From Notamacropus eugenii (Eukaryota > Chordata > Mammalia > Diprotodontia > Macropodidae), in assembly GCF_028372415.1 (NCBI RefSeq), contig NC_092873.1, positions 352,608,660 through 352,672,659 on the forward strand: DNA of 64,000 bases. Reading direction: 5' to 3'. Made by a program: the position numbers and the translations under genes. The notes under the pieces are model-generated. The model made no database searches. It was not told the DNA's origin and saw only the letters and a program-made list of their open reading frames with translations. Shown one piece after another: positions 1 through 11,213 of the stretch (the first letter of the stretch is position 1; every line of letters begins with the position of its first letter).

Positions 1-76
1 CTGAGGTGAAATTTGAACTCAGGTCCTCCTGACTCCTGCACTGGTGCTCTATCCACTGCACCACCTAGCTGCCCCT
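1..76 (-). repeat. tRNA-derived CORE-SINE, 5' part, cut by window edge
   Basis: Reverse complement of the SINE head GGCAGCTAGGTGGTGCAGTG followed by the accompanying 'gagttcaaat' box. It has the 'accagtgcaggagtcagg' variant also seen in the plus-strand copy at 10894. The rest lies outside the window. Confidence 0.85.
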
Positions 77-1720
77 GGGAGCACCAGTATAGATTTCATA
101 TAGGAGTTGGAACTTGAGCAGAGCCATAAAGGAAGCTAGGGATTCCACAAATGTGAACCACGGAGGGAGAGAGCATTCCTGGTATGGGAGACAGTTGATG
201 TCAAGGCATGAATATTGAACGAGAGTAACATACAGTTACACACAGTAAGGGGTTTTAACTACCAAACAAGGCAATTTGTATTTTGTACTAGAGATTGCCA
301 CTGGACTTTCTGAGCAAGGAGAAAGACATGGTCTAACCTATGCTTTAGGAATATCAATCTGTCAGAGAAGGAATTGGAGAGGAGAGAGGCTGGAGGCAAA
401 GAGGTCAATTAGGAGGTTATTGCTACGTATAGGTGATGAGCGATGAAAGTTTGGACCAGGAAGTGAGGAGAGGGGAGAATGGGGACAAACTGTATTGAGG
501 AGAATCTGTATGCGGAATTAGAGACTTGGAAACTGTGTATGTGGGGAGGGAGGGAGAGGTGAGGGCCACTCGCAAGTTGTAAAAACAGATGGTGATGTAC
601 TTTAACAGAAATAGTTAATTGAGGAAGAGAGGAGAGTGAGGGAAGGGATAGCAATAACCTTTTTTTTTAGCAACACATTTTACATATATTGCCTCATTTG
701 ATTTAACAACATTGTTGTATATCATTATAACCCTTATTTTATAGATAAGATTTAGATTTTATAGATAAGAAAATTGAAGTAGAGAGAAGTCAAGTGACTT
801 ACCCAGGTCACAAGGCTAGTAAATGATGTGGATTGGGATCTGTCTTTCTGACTCCAGTTCCAGTGCTCTATCTGAAATTCTGTTTTATATATGTGGAATT
901 TAAGATTTCAGTTGGAATTTAGTTAAGTTTAAGATTTTATTCCTAAGCCACCAACTGGTTACTGACCATGTCCAACTGGATATCTTTTATGAGGGCACTA
1001 GAATTCAGGAAAGACATGGGGGCCAAAAATATAAATCTAGAAGTAATAGAAATAGAAATGACAGATTGCTGGGAGCTGATGAGGTTGCCAAGAAAGTGTA
1101 GACAGAGAAAAGGGCCGCAAACAGAATACTGAGGAATAGCCATATGAAGTGAATGAGTATCTAAGCAAGGAGACTGAGAAAGAGCAGCCAGATAGGTAAG
1201 TGGACAACCAAGAGAGAAGAAGAATATCCAGAATGGAGATGATGGTTGATAGCATCAAAGATTGCAGAGAGCAGGAAGGATGAAGATTAGGAAAAAAAGG
1301 TCATTAGGTTTGACAGCTAAGAGGTCATTGGTAACTTTGGAGGGAGCAGGTTCAACTGAGTGAGGAGGTAGAAATCCAGCATATAAAGAGTTTAGAAGAG
1401 AATGAGAGGAGAAGTTGTATGAATTGGAGGTAGGGTGAAATTGATGGGATGTGAGGTAGAAGCCTAGATCCAGGCAAGAAAGTTCACCCATTAGAACCTA
1501 AGATGGCTTTTGAGATGGAGTATGAGGTTCCGATATGGAGGAGGTGAGGATGATGGACACTGTGGAGTAGCATGGTGTGGAATGCTGTGGAGAAGGCTAG
1601 GAAAGGAGGTTGAGGCATGGATCTCATATTCTATGAGTCTGTCTCTATATTTGGTGGATTTGAAAATGTTTACCAAGGCCAACTTTGGATAAGGGAACTT
1701 CTTTGAATCTGGACAATAAG
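77..1720 (-). mobile_element. L2 LINE copy, minus strand, split by a MIR-type SINE
   Basis: Purine-rich plus strand that reads as L2 on the minus strand. The minus frame at 1255-1491 carries the L2 reverse-transcriptase-type stretch KVTNDLLAVKPND, the counterpart of the KVTNDLL motif of L2 ORF2. The plus-strand phrase 'aggtcattggtaactttgg' (from about 1321) recurs in similar form at 36840. A MIR/THER1 copy interrupts it at about 655-880. The frame is broken many times, so this is an old, dead copy. The stretch 1490-1720 is less certain. Confidence 0.7.
655..880 (-). repeat. MIR/THER1-type SINE inside L2
   Basis: Reverse-complement CORE-SINE body: 'aagtcaagtgacttaccca' at about 788, then 'ggtcacaaggctagtaaatg', with the THER1-like tail 'tgcctcatttgatttaac' on its left. 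It interrupts the L2 copy. Confidence 0.75.
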
Positions 1721-2030
1721 GGACCCAATAAAAGGAGGGGGGCGGTGTGTGGAACTATTACAAAGTAAAATCAGAGGTAACATACCTTCCTATTGCCTTT
1801 GAAATTATCCAGTTGCCCACTGTTTTTCTAATTCTGCTTTCTCTTTCCTCAAAACACATCTATTCAAACACATCCTTAATTCACAATTATGAATAGATTT
1901 CATTTTTGTTTTCAACAATTAGCTTTTCTTTTTTAAAAATCTTATTTTTATTGGCATATTTTGCTTTTATACACCTTCATTTCAGACTATATTCTCCTCC
2001 TCTCCTGTACATCTTCAATCGTAACAAAGA

Positions 2031-3679
2031 TTTTTTTTCACTATATCCAGCTTTTTATTGAAAAACATAGAGAAGGAAAAGTGAGGCAGTAAAAGCAAAC
2101 AAGGCCACTTCTCAGAAGAGCCGCTTCTCATATGAATGGAGTCCATGGATACCTTCTTCCATCTGAGCAGATGACATCCTCTTCTCAAATTTCTGCTCCC
2201 CTGAGTACATCATGGCTCTGACTTGTGTTAGACTCTTGGCACTGATATCTTGGCAGGAGTGCTGGATGTCAGCAATCAAGTAGGAGATAAACTTATGGAT
2301 GGACTCTTTGTCCTGCATGGCCCCAGACATCCCCTGAGCCACTTTGATTTCGTCTGCTTCACCGAAGTAAAAGATCTGGCTGCCTAGGTTCTTGTCCATG
2401 GCATCCAGGGAGCCCACGCCCTGGCATTTCTTTAACTGGATGCCATCAGAGAAGAAGTACTCGCTGGGGGCCTCTGTGGTGGCTGCTAACAGAGAGCCCA
2501 TCATCACTGTGGAAGCTCCAAGGGCAAGAGCTTTGGCAATGTGACCCACATTTTGGATGCCACTATCTGCAATGACTGAGACACCAAAACGCTGTGCATA
2601 TTCTGAAACCTTGCATATAGCTGTCGCCCAAGGCTGCCTACATGCCAGCACCTCCTGTGTGATGCAGATGGAACTACTGCTCATGCCAACCCTCAGGGCA
2701 TCCACTCCAGCATCAATGAGGTTTTTTCCCTGTGCAGCTGTTACCACATTGACACTGATAACCTGAAGGTTATTATATTTCTCCTTGAGGTATTTGATCA
2801 TGTTAATTTGGAAAATGGAGTTTCCTTGGGAAGAGTCCACCATGACCACATCGACACTGGTCGGGGCCAGCAAGTCAAGCCCATATTTGCCATCCTCATG
2901 GGTACTGATGGCTGCCCTATACAAAAGTTGCTTCTTGGTGCCTTTGGATGCCAGGGGATAGTCCCAATTCTTCTTCAGTTCTGTGTGGGCAGTGATGGCT
3001 GCTATCTCATCATCCTCATTCGCAATAGGTAGATTCTCTTTACTGCTCCACTCTACTCCATTTCATTGGCTTTTTTTTAGTGTGACTCCTGCAGGAGCCA
3101 CCACTAGATCCTTCTGCCTGGTCATGATCTTGCCCAGGAAACAGTCATGTTCCTCCTCCTTGAGAAAGTCGATGTCATGAGAGGAGATGATGCCTACTAG
3201 GCAGCGCCTATCTTGCCATTGTCTGTGATTGGGATTCCACAAAAGCCATGCCTTGCCTTGGCTTCAAACACATGTCTGACTCGATCTTTGGGGCTCAGGA
3301 CCACAGGGTCAGTGAGGAAGCCCTGCTCATATTTCTTCACTTTGTGTACTTCATTGGCCTGGAATTCTGAGGTGCAGTTGTGATGGATAAAGCCAACACC
3401 TCCTATCAGTGCTGTGGCTGTGGCCATCTCAGCCTCAGTGACTATGTCCATTGGGGATGAAACAATGGGGTCTTGAGGTTTATCTTTTTGGAAAGTGCTG
3501 AAGTTAAGTCTACTTGGTCTGCTGTGAAGTCTATATTGCCCTGGAGGATGAGGAAGTCATTGTACATGAGCCCATCTCCACAGTTGAAGAGTACTGCATG
3601 GTGAGCCCATCATCTGGAACATAAAAAGTGTCACTGCTGAAGAGAGTCTGCCATTGCAGGGAAGGGATGGAAGGACCAT
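2031..3679 (-). pseudogene. IMPDH2: IMPDH2 processed pseudogene
   Basis: Intronless copy of inosine-5'-monophosphate dehydrogenase 2, the NAD-dependent enzyme that converts IMP to XMP in guanine nucleotide synthesis. The ATG is at 3654-3652 and the stop at 2114-2112. Near-full homology runs through the N-terminal barrel part, the CBS region ([12 protein letters not shown] at about 3240) and the C-terminal half. The catalytic-loop cysteine survives in SICITQE, but the preceding glycine-rich loop reads GMSSSS instead of GMGSGS. The C-terminus SYEKRLF is intact. The frame changes near 3200 and near 3085 (an A-run), and there are in-frame stops, so no enzyme can be made. A minus-strand AATAAA (2059-2054) is followed by an A-tract (2038-2030), as in a retroposed mRNA. 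Imperfect flanks 'gtaacaaaga' (2021-2030) and 'atagcaaaga' (3678-3687) look like a decayed target-site duplication. Confidence 0.93.
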
Positions 3680-3955
3680 AGCAAAGACTTTAAAAGAAAG
3701 AAAAAAAAAGTTCAGCAAAACCCACCAACACATCAACCATGCCTAACAGTATATGCAATATTCTGTTCCCACAGTCCACCACCTTGGCAGCGAGGAAAAG
3801 GAAACACATTTTCTTAACTTGTTTCTTGAACCAAGCTATGACGTTAACATAGTATTCAGTTTGGTTGTTCTGATTCTCCATTTATGTTGCTTTAATGATT
3901 GTGCATAATATTTTCTGGTTTACATTAACACTACATTAGTTTGTATTTTCTCGTG

Positions 3956-4200
3956 TTGTGGGTCAGCAGTTTTTCAGTCAAGTCCAACTCTTTGTGATCC
4001 CATTTGGGGTTTTCTTGGCAAAATACTAGATTGGTTTGCCATTTTATTTTCCAGCTCATTTTACAGATGAGGAAACTGAGGCAAACATATTTAAGTGACT
4101 TGTCCAGGGTCACACAGTTAGTGTCTGGGGTTGGATTTGAACACAGATTTTCCTTACTCTAGGCCCAATGGTCTATCCACTGCATCACCTAAGTGCCCCA
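3956..4200 (-). repeat. MAR1-type CORE-SINE
   Basis: Full-length reverse complement. It has a tail with 'tttggggttttcttggcaa', a core 'acagatgaggaaactgaggc' and a head 'tatccactgcatcaccta'. It is inserted in the L1. Confidence 0.9.
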
Positions 4201-4723
4201 AAGCTTCTTTGAATTGTTTCAATAGTCATCACTACTTACAATACAATTATATTTACATCACACTCAGAGACAATTTATTTAGCTGTTTTCCAACCAATAG
4301 GCAGCTACTTTATTTCTAGTGTTTTGTTGCTACTTAAAATATTTTGATGTATATGGGACCTTTTTGTCTTTGACTGCCTGGATTACATATCATGTATGAG
4401 AGCTCAGAATTAAATCTGGGGTGTGGACATTTTTTTTTAGATAATTCCAAATCGCTCTCTAGCATGGCTGAACAGCTATGTCAACAATATATTAATGTGT
4501 CTGTCCTTCTGCAGTCTAACATCAACTAGCCCTATCTTTTTTCATATTTACCAATGTGTTGGATACAAAGTGAAACCTCAAGGTTGCTTTTGATGTGTAT
4601 TTTTCTTATTAATAGTGATCTGGAGAGATCTTTCATATAGTTGCTAAGAGTCTGTGAATCTTCTTTTGAGAATTATTTGTTCATATAACTTGACCATTTT
4701 TTCATTGGGGCATAGCTCTTGGT

Positions 4724-4972
4724 TTTCTGTTGTTTTTGAGTCACTTCAGTCATGCCCGACTCTCTGTGACAGTGTTTGGGGTTTTCTTAGCAAAGATATG
4801 GAAGTGCTTTGCCATTTCCTCCTGAAGTTCATTTTACAGATGAAGAAACAGAGGCAAACAGGGTTAAGTAACTTGTCCAGGACCACACTGTTAGCGTCTG
4901 AGGCCAGAGTTGAACTTAGGAAAATGAGTCTTCCTGACTCCAGACCCAGCACTCTATGCACTACACCACCTT
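4724..4972 (-). repeat. MAR1-type CORE-SINE
   Basis: Reverse complement of the same SINE: 'gtttggggttttcttagc' near 4775, the core at 4835-4900, and the head 'cactctatgcactacacc'. L1 ORF2-like sequence continues on both sides. Confidence 0.9.
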
Positions 4973-5430
4973 GTTCTAATTCCTTGTGTATTTTGAATAT
5001 TGGATCTTTATCAGAGATATTTGATATAAAGCTTTTTCCCTTAATCAAGACTCTCCTTCCTTATCCTAGTTCCATTTATTTTCTTGAAAAAGCTCTTCAA
5101 ATTCATTTAATCAAAATTATCATATTTTGTGATCTCTCAGTTCCTTGTTTGGTTAAGAACTAGTTGTTGCAATGAAAAGTATTCAATCTGGGTCCCATAT
5201 AATTTTATATGGTGTGAATTATATATTCAGATCATGTATCCATTTTGAGCTTATTGTGGTATATGGTGCAAGCATTTGTTTCTTATTGTGCAATGTCTTC
5301 TAATTGTTACCCTTTTGTATTTTGAGACTAATTGTTAAGAGCTACTTTAAATATTTTGATGTGTATAGGACCTCTATTTCTGTCTTTGTTGTCCTGGATT
5401 ACATGTTATGTATGGGAGTTATTTTTTATT

Positions 5431-5870
5431 TTAAAAAAAGGCAACCTGTGAATCTACACAATTTTGATCTGTCAAGAACCCCTAAAGAGCACACCCCAAA
5501 CTGACCAACTGTCAGGATTAAAGGGGTGTTAATACATTCTAATCTAATAGTTTGAGCCATTTGACCTGTCAGTGGACATTAGTCAAGACATGAGCATCAT
5601 CCACACAAAAAATACTCAGAAAGACAACAAAGGCTTCCTGGGCTGGAGCAGTGCTCCAGAACCTTTTCGAACTGCTTTCTACTGGAACCAATGCTACTGG
5701 TAGGGAGGGGATGGTCCCTTTCTGGAATCAGAGCTGCCTTTCTGTGGCTCCCCAGCAGTGGTAGAGAGTGTCTTACGGAACAGCTCAATTGTGTTAGCTG
5801 AAACAAAATATCACTCTCCTTTGAAAAGAAAGGGGACATCAAAGGTGTGCCCCCAATATAAGAAATGGCA
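5431..5870. other. No gene or repeat recognised
   Basis: Non-repetitive sequence with no convincing coding signal. A perfect short palindrome, arms 'ctggagca' and 'tgctccag' with one centre base, lies near 5643-5659. Confidence 0.4.
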
Positions 5871-5879
5871 AAAGTCTCA

Positions 5880-6190
5880 GGAGGCAGCAGGATATATTAG
5901 AAAGAATATCAGAGCCAGAGTCAGATTCCAGTGCAGGTTGGCATCCCAGGAATACTACTTACTTCCACAACTCCCCAAACATTTATCCCATACCATGCGT
6001 GTTACTGTGGGAAAGACACTTAACCTCTCTGGACCTCAGTAAAATGTGAAATGAAGGGGTCTGGATTAAATTATCTTCAAGGTCCCTTTAAATTCTAAGC
6101 CCTATAATCCTAGGAAGAGCTTTGGGCAAGTCACAACCTCTGGGCTTCAGTTTCCTCATCTGTAAAATGAGAAGGTTGGACTAGATCAGT
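5880..6190 (+). repeat. MIR copies, two in tandem
   Basis: The first copy carries 'agacacttaacctctctgg' (about 6016). The second carries 'cagtttcctcatctgtaaaa' (about 6149). Both are in sense orientation. Confidence 0.75.
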
Positions 6191-6332
6191 GGTTCTTAGC
6201 CTTTTTGTGTGTGTCATGGGTCCCATTGTTAGTGTGGGGAAACCTACGGACCCTTTCCCAGAATGTTTCTTAAATGTATAAAGTAAAATGCACACAAGAT
6301 TACAAAGGAAACCAATGATATTGAAATAAAAA

Positions 6333-6430
6333 ATATATACATACACACAGTTACATACATACATGTATATGTATGTGTGTATATATGCATATACATATGC
6401 ATACATATGTGTATATATATATACATATAT
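6333..6430. repeat. (ATGT/TACA)n microsatellite
   Basis: Mixed 'tacatacatgtatatg' repeats. The long frames read from here are only repeat translation. Confidence 0.9.
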
Positions 6431-6541
6431 ATTAAGTGACTTGCCTATGATCATATAGCTAGTGTCTGAAGTCACATTTGAACTCAGGTATTGTTAACAC
6501 CAAGGCCAGTATTCTATTCACTGAGCCACTTAGTTGCCCCC
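6431..6541 (-). repeat. SINE head fragment
   Basis: 'attaagtgacttgcc' through 'tgagccacttagttgcccc': the 5' half of a MAR1/THER-type SINE, inverted, inserted in the hAT-like element. Confidence 0.8.
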
Positions 6542-6964
6542 AAATATATTTTTAAAAAGTCAAGTTCATGGATCCTTCCCCAGGTTAAGAACCTCTGTTC
6601 TAGAACATCTTTGAGATCTCTTCCAATTCTAAACTCTTATGATTCTTTGGATTTCTGAGGACACCATGGATAGGACTTGGTGAGCTGGAATGTTGGTGGG
6701 ATTTTGACATTTCCCTTTATATTTAGAAAATGATGCGGTGAATATTTTCTCCTTCTGCTCCAAAAAGATGGATCTTCTCCCGTGGCAAAACTACAGAACT
6801 CCCCAAGAGACCAGGTGGTGCTTCTGTGAAGTTTGTCTCTTTTGGGACAGCACCAGACCCAGCCTGGGGACCCAATCAATGGTGATAAAGATACCATTTT
6901 AGCACTAGCCATCCTAGTCTTTCTTGCTTATATCTCACTTTCCTCCCTGAATCTTCAGTGTGAA

Positions 6965-7212
6965 AAATGAAAATAAGCATTTATAGGACACCTATTTTGT
7001 CCCTGACACTGTGTGAAACATTTTTTTATTGTTGCAAATATTATTTAATTTGATCCTCACAACAATCCTGCAAAGTAAGTACTATTATTATAACCATTTT
7101 ACAGCTGAGGAAACTGAGGCCAACAGGGTTCAGTGCCACACCTAATAAGTGTCTGAGGCCATATCTGAACACAGGTCTTCTTGACTTCAGGCCCAGAGCT
7201 CTATCCATGGCA
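6965..7212 (-). repeat. MIR/THER1 SINE
   Basis: The left tail is 'gatcctcacaacaatcctgc', the core 'cagctgaggaaactgaggcc', and the head 'gcccagagctctatcca'. Confidence 0.85.
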
Positions 7213-7439
7213 ATACCATCTTCCCTTGAGGGTCTTCAACGTATCCACTGAGTTCAGGACCCTCCATCAGATGCTCAGGTACCATCATCAGAAGTAGCTC
7301 TACCCTCTGCCATACCCACCTATACATCTCATCTATTCTCCATGGAACAGAAGTTGCTAAATGAATAAGGAATAAAATCAGGATGTAGTTTTCACCTCCT
7401 CTAATATGGACAAAGGGCTCCATCCAAGTCTTAGCTTGA

Positions 7440-7670
7440 GTGCTAATTCCCCCATAAGGCCTTCCTGATCCCTCAAACTGTCAGGACTTTCTCTCCAACA
7501 AAATTACTTTGTTGATTTCGAATATATTTCTATTGACTTCTCTGTGTGTGGCTTTCTCCCAGTAGAAGGTAAGCTCTTTGCAGGCAGGGATTGTTTACAG
7601 TTTTGCCTTTGAATGCCTAGCACCGGACAGAACATTAGGCTACTAGCAGGTGCTTAACTTGTTGAATTGG
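7440..7670 (+). mobile_element. L2 3' end
   Basis: L2 order is kept: 'ggccttcctgatccct', then 'gtaagctctttgcaggcagg', then the tail 'aggtgcttaacttgttgaa'. Confidence 0.75.
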
Positions 7671-7679
7671 ATTAAGGCC

Positions 7680-8400
7680 CAGCAGGCATTTTTTGATGCT
7701 CACAACAGTTTGGGACAGCTCCTTTTCCCCAAAACTTCTCTCTGAACCTCACATTATATCGGTAAGGCCCAGAGAGATTTATTTGGTGACCTTTCCAAAA
7801 ACAGCATCCCAGGAGGAGAAGAGGAAAGTGACAGGGAATGGGGATTGGGGAAGAGAATCAGCTCTGAAGTGGTTAATTTTACTGGCTCTTAAATTGATAA
7901 GCGGTGGGACGTCAGTCTGAAATGAACTCGCCTTGTTTGCTGGGGTTCTAAGACAGCGGAACTCAATCAGCAGTGGGCCACACGGTTCAAGGCTGCAATT
8001 CATCCCGCCATGCCTCTGAAAAATGGGAGGTGACAGTTCATTTTGCCAGTGACAGTCTGTCGGTCTCGCTGGCTGCTTCTCCTGTCGATTGCGTGGCTGA
8101 GGTGAAGTGTGAGCTCTGAGACGCCCTTGTTTGGTATTCCACTCAGCTGAGCAGGATGATCCCAGGATCAAAGGTGTGAAAAATCTTACCCCCTTCCCAA
8201 CCCCCACCTCTCTATCAGTACTTCTTCCCTTTTTAGAGGCACCACAATGCCTGCAAGATTCTGGGATCAGGGAGCATCCCTTTATTTCCTGTCTGCTTCA
8301 GCTCTCCTTTCAGGTGGATTCTATTTCTGAGGTCAAGGAGTGGGCAGAGACCCCCTCTTGATCAGGATGCAATTCAAAGCTGCCCTGCTCTGGAGGACTC
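7680..8400. other. Repeat-free upstream stretch
   Basis: No repeat or exon recognised. The minus frame of 142 codons at 7779-8207 has no recognised domain. This could be regulatory or simply unique sequence. Confidence 0.35.
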
Positions 8401-8662
8401 CTATTTCAAGTGGGTAGGTTCCAAAGTAAGCTGGGAAGGGAAATGTAACTGAACTGGAGGGGCCCAAAAGGAACACTGAGAGACCCCCAGCTATAGTGAT
8501 GTCTCCCTGCTGACTGCCTTTGGAGACCTTCCAACTTTTCTTCCAGCAGCTCCAAAACTACAGGACTCTTCCCCCAAGGAAAGACAGAGCAGGAGGGAGA
8601 AAACATTTCTGGATGAATGTACTTTTGGATTGCTATATCTTCCCTTTTGACACAGTACCCAG

Positions 8663-8736
8663 TCTTCCTTCCTTCCTTCCTTCCTTCCTTCCTTCCTTCC
8701 TTCCTTCCTTCCTTCCTTCCTTCCTTCCTTCCTTCT
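8663..8736. repeat. (CTTC)n microsatellite
   Basis: About 18 near-perfect tetranucleotide units. Confidence 0.97.
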
Positions 8737-8739
8737 TTG

Positions 8740-9195
8740 TTTTCCATAGTCTTAGTCACCATACAACTTTAATTAAATATAATGCCTAGCTTCCCGTCTA
8801 GAGGAAGCTCACATTTTTTAGTTCAGCATCCAGGGATCTGGTAAACATGCCCTCAGATGCTCAATTCCTAGAGTGCAGTAGCTGGGCTATCTTCAGGCAA
8901 AAGGCACGATGAGATAGACCGAGTTTGTTTCCAGTTGCCCTTTATATCCCCACCTTTCCCAGTCATCTAGTATTCTCACAATAATTCCATGATTACTTAG
9001 GAAATATTAAATATGAATCAGTCCCACTCCAGGCCTGCCTTTCCTGAGCAAGGCTCTGTGCTCCAACCCTTTCCTGCTTTTCTCTTCCATCAAAATGCAC
9101 CTGCCTGTTTTTATCATAGGCTCTCAGGTCAGCTAGCCAATATATTAACTGTTAAACCAAAATAACATGATAGATAACAGGCACCAAGATATCAC
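8740..9195. other. No gene or repeat recognised
   Basis: Unique-looking sequence with no coding signal. Confidence 0.35.
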
Positions 9196-9199
9196 AGGG

Positions 9200-9390
9200 T
9201 TATATGGTCATAGATTTAAAGCTAGGAGAGGGAACTTAGAAGCCATCAAACCCAACTTCCCTCTCCTTTTTCAAATAAAGAATACACAGTAGTTAAATGA
9301 TTTACCTGGTGTCTCACAACTTGTATGCATCTGAGGTGAGATTTGAATGTAGGTCCTCAAGACTCCAAGTCCAATAAATAATGTTGCCTA
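9200..9390 (-). repeat. MIR
   Basis: 'tttaaagctaggagaggga' followed by a worn core and 'gtaggtcctcaagactccaa', as in antisense MIR. Confidence 0.7.
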
Positions 9391-9765
9391 CCATCCTAGG
9401 TAACATTTTTCATCAAGTATCTTTGGAAAACAATGCCTTAACTCAAAGTGGCAATGACCTTGTTTCCCCACAATGGAGAGAATTGTAGGCACCACTGTGA
9501 CCTGATGGGGAAGGTGTTTGGGGATGAGTTTTTCAGAACGGGTGAAATCCCATCAAGAGGGCTAGGGCTAGTCTGCTCACATAAAGGGTTGTCCTTCGCA
9601 GAGAGCACTTTGTATCTATTGATTATAGCTTCTAACATATTGTGGACGCAGTTAATACTGAGCTTTCAGGCACACATGTCCATTTGGCTTTCCTCTGTCA
9701 ACGACTATGATATCACTAACCCAGTGTATCCAGTAGGGATGAGGATAGGTTGATATTTATCAACT

Positions 9766-9965
9766 TAGGTGAGGTGGTGGATAGAGCGCCAGGCCTGGAG
9801 TCCAGAAGACTCATTTTCCTGAGTTCAAACCTAGCCTCAGATATTAGCTGTGTGACTCTAGGAAAGTCACTTAACCCTGTTTGCCTCAATTTCCTCATCT
9901 GTAAAATGAGCTGGAGAAGGAAATGGCAAACCAAGTCATTTGGCAAACCAAATGGCAAACAACAA
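9766..9965 (+). repeat. MAR1-type CORE-SINE
   Basis: Head 'ggtggtggatagagcgccag', core with 'cctcatctgtaaaatgagc', tail altered after 9930. Confidence 0.9.
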
Positions 9966-10004
9966 AGTTTCATGAGAGTGGGAATCATGTCTTCTTCTTA
10001 GGTT

Positions 10005-10845
10005 CATAGTCTAGAGCCAGAAAGGTTCTTAAGAGACATTGTGTCCAACATCTGTGTTTTACAGATGAGGAAAATGAGGCTCAGAGAAATTAAGTGATAT
10101 TCTCAAGGTCATACAGATGTTAAAAGGCAGAGTCGGGATTGGAATACCTAGGACCTCTGACTCCAGGTCCAGCATTCTTTGTTGCTTCTAATTCATATCA
10201 CAGTGCCTTAATGTAAAAATGTCTAATATTATATAATATTAAATTATTTAATATATGATATGATCTATTTTATTATATATAATATAATGCATATAATAGG
10301 TGCTCAAAAATGTTGAATGAATGAATCGACATCTGTCCTCCTAGTTCTCACTTCTGATCAAGGAAATATGTTTGTAGAATAGCTGGCTATGGTTATGGAT
10401 ATAGTGAAAATCAGAAACAGATCATCAAAGCAAGCATGAACCTCAGAATTCAATGAGTTCAACTTTCATTTTACAAATGAGGAAACTGGGGCTCCAGGAG
10501 GTGAAATGATTTGCCCATGGTCAAAGAGCTAGACAGTAGCTAACTTGGCAGCAGAATCCAGATCTTTTGACTCTTAACGCTTTTGCTCTCACAGCATGGG
10601 GAGATTCTGATGACCAAGAAACAGAGGTTTTCACTCTGTAATGTTCTTATAAGGATCATGGCATCATAGAATGTCAGATCTGGAAGGGAACTCATTGGGC
10701 ATCTGGTCCAAACCTTTCATTTTACAAATGAAGAAACTGAGGCCTGAGGAGGTAAAGTAACTTGCTGAAAGTCACAGAGATAGTAAGTGGCAGAGCTGAA
10801 ATCTGAACCTGCATCCTTAATTACAGTTCCACTTTACCAGATTAT
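10005..10845 (-). repeat. Cluster of three MIR copies plus an L2 tail
   Basis: Antisense MIR bodies lie at about 10005-10190, 10430-10600 and 10660-10845, each with 'aaatgaggaaactg'-like cores. Between the first two, an AT-rich stretch leads into the plus-strand L2 tail 'aggtgctcaaaaatgttgaa' (about 10299). Confidence 0.7.
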
Positions 10846-10893
10846 TTTCAGACAAGACTGAACCTTTCTTTAATCTGGCTGTATTATCCCTGT

Positions 10894-11213
10894 GGGGCAG
10901 CTAGGTGGTGCAGTGGATAGAGCACCAGTGCAGGAGTCAGGAGGACTTGAGTTCAAATCTCACCTCAGACACTTGACACTCACTAGCTGTGTGACCTTGG
11001 GCAAGTCACCTAACCCCAATTGCCTCATCCTGGGTCATCTCCAGTCATCCTGATGAATATCTAATCACTGGATTCAGATGGCTCTGGAGGAGGAGTGAGG
11101 CTGGTGACCTGCACAGCCTTCCCTCACTCAAAACAAAGTCAAGTGCAAGTCATGTCATTATTTCTCTAATGGCATGATCTTCTTCAGCAACGAAGGACAA
11201 ACACACACTCATT
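10894..11213 (+). repeat. tRNA-derived SINE with a second type of 3' end
   Basis: Same head as MAR1 (GGCAGCTAGGTGGTGCAGTG), but after 'caattgcctcatcc' it continues into a different tail: 'aacaaagtcaagtgcaagtc', then 'agcaacgaaggacaaac' and an AC repeat. A truncated copy of this tail is at 42756. Confidence 0.88.

Larger units (their letters stand above)
1918..5430 (-). mobile_element. L1 LINE 3' region, minus strand, split by three later insertions
   Basis: Blocks at about 1918-2030, 3680-3955, 4201-4723 and 4973-5320 follow one another in the order of a marsupial L1 read from its 3' UTR into the end of ORF2. The order is: the 'taacaaaga' and 'cagcaaaac' 3' UTR segment; 'aaatattttgatgtatatgg'; the segment around 4560 ('gaaacctcaaggttg') and 4670 ('gagaattatttgttcatata'); then the ORF2 end 'catgtatccattttgagctt'. 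It is interrupted by the IMPDH2 retrocopy (2031-3679) and two SINEs (3956-4200, 4724-4972). A second fragment at 5335-5425 repeats the segment at 4322-4405, so two L1 pieces or a duplication meet there. Confidence 0.75.
6193..6596 (+). mobile_element. hAT-like non-autonomous DNA element, interrupted
   Basis: The left end 'cagtggttcttagcct' and the right end 'aggttaagaacctctg' are inverted copies. The body 'caagattacaaaggaaacca' recurs inverted in a second copy at 44253-44448. The flanking octamers 'gactagat' and 'ttctagaa' agree at 5 of 8 positions, as a worn hAT 8-bp duplication would. A microsatellite (6333-6430) and a SINE fragment (6431-6541) sit inside. Confidence 0.7.

Noticed and set aside
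943-1491. Minus-strand frames of 66-78 codons
   Set aside because: Remnants of L2 ORF2, not a host gene.
6131-6475. 114-codon minus-strand frame rich in Y, I and M
   Set aside because: Translation of the ATGT/TACA microsatellite and a hAT-like element.
8406-8789. Frames with KEGR or LPSF repeats
   Set aside because: Pure translation of the (CTTC)n microsatellite.
9716-10001. Frames on both strands of about 80-90 codons
   Set aside because: They fall almost entirely within a MAR1 SINE. Similar peptides (RLIFLSSN, LICKMSW) recur at other SINE copies.
10894-10970. tRNA-like promoter boxes at SINE heads
   Set aside because: The heads are tRNA-derived SINE promoters in many copies, not tRNA genes. 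No cloverleaf with an intact acceptor stem was seen.
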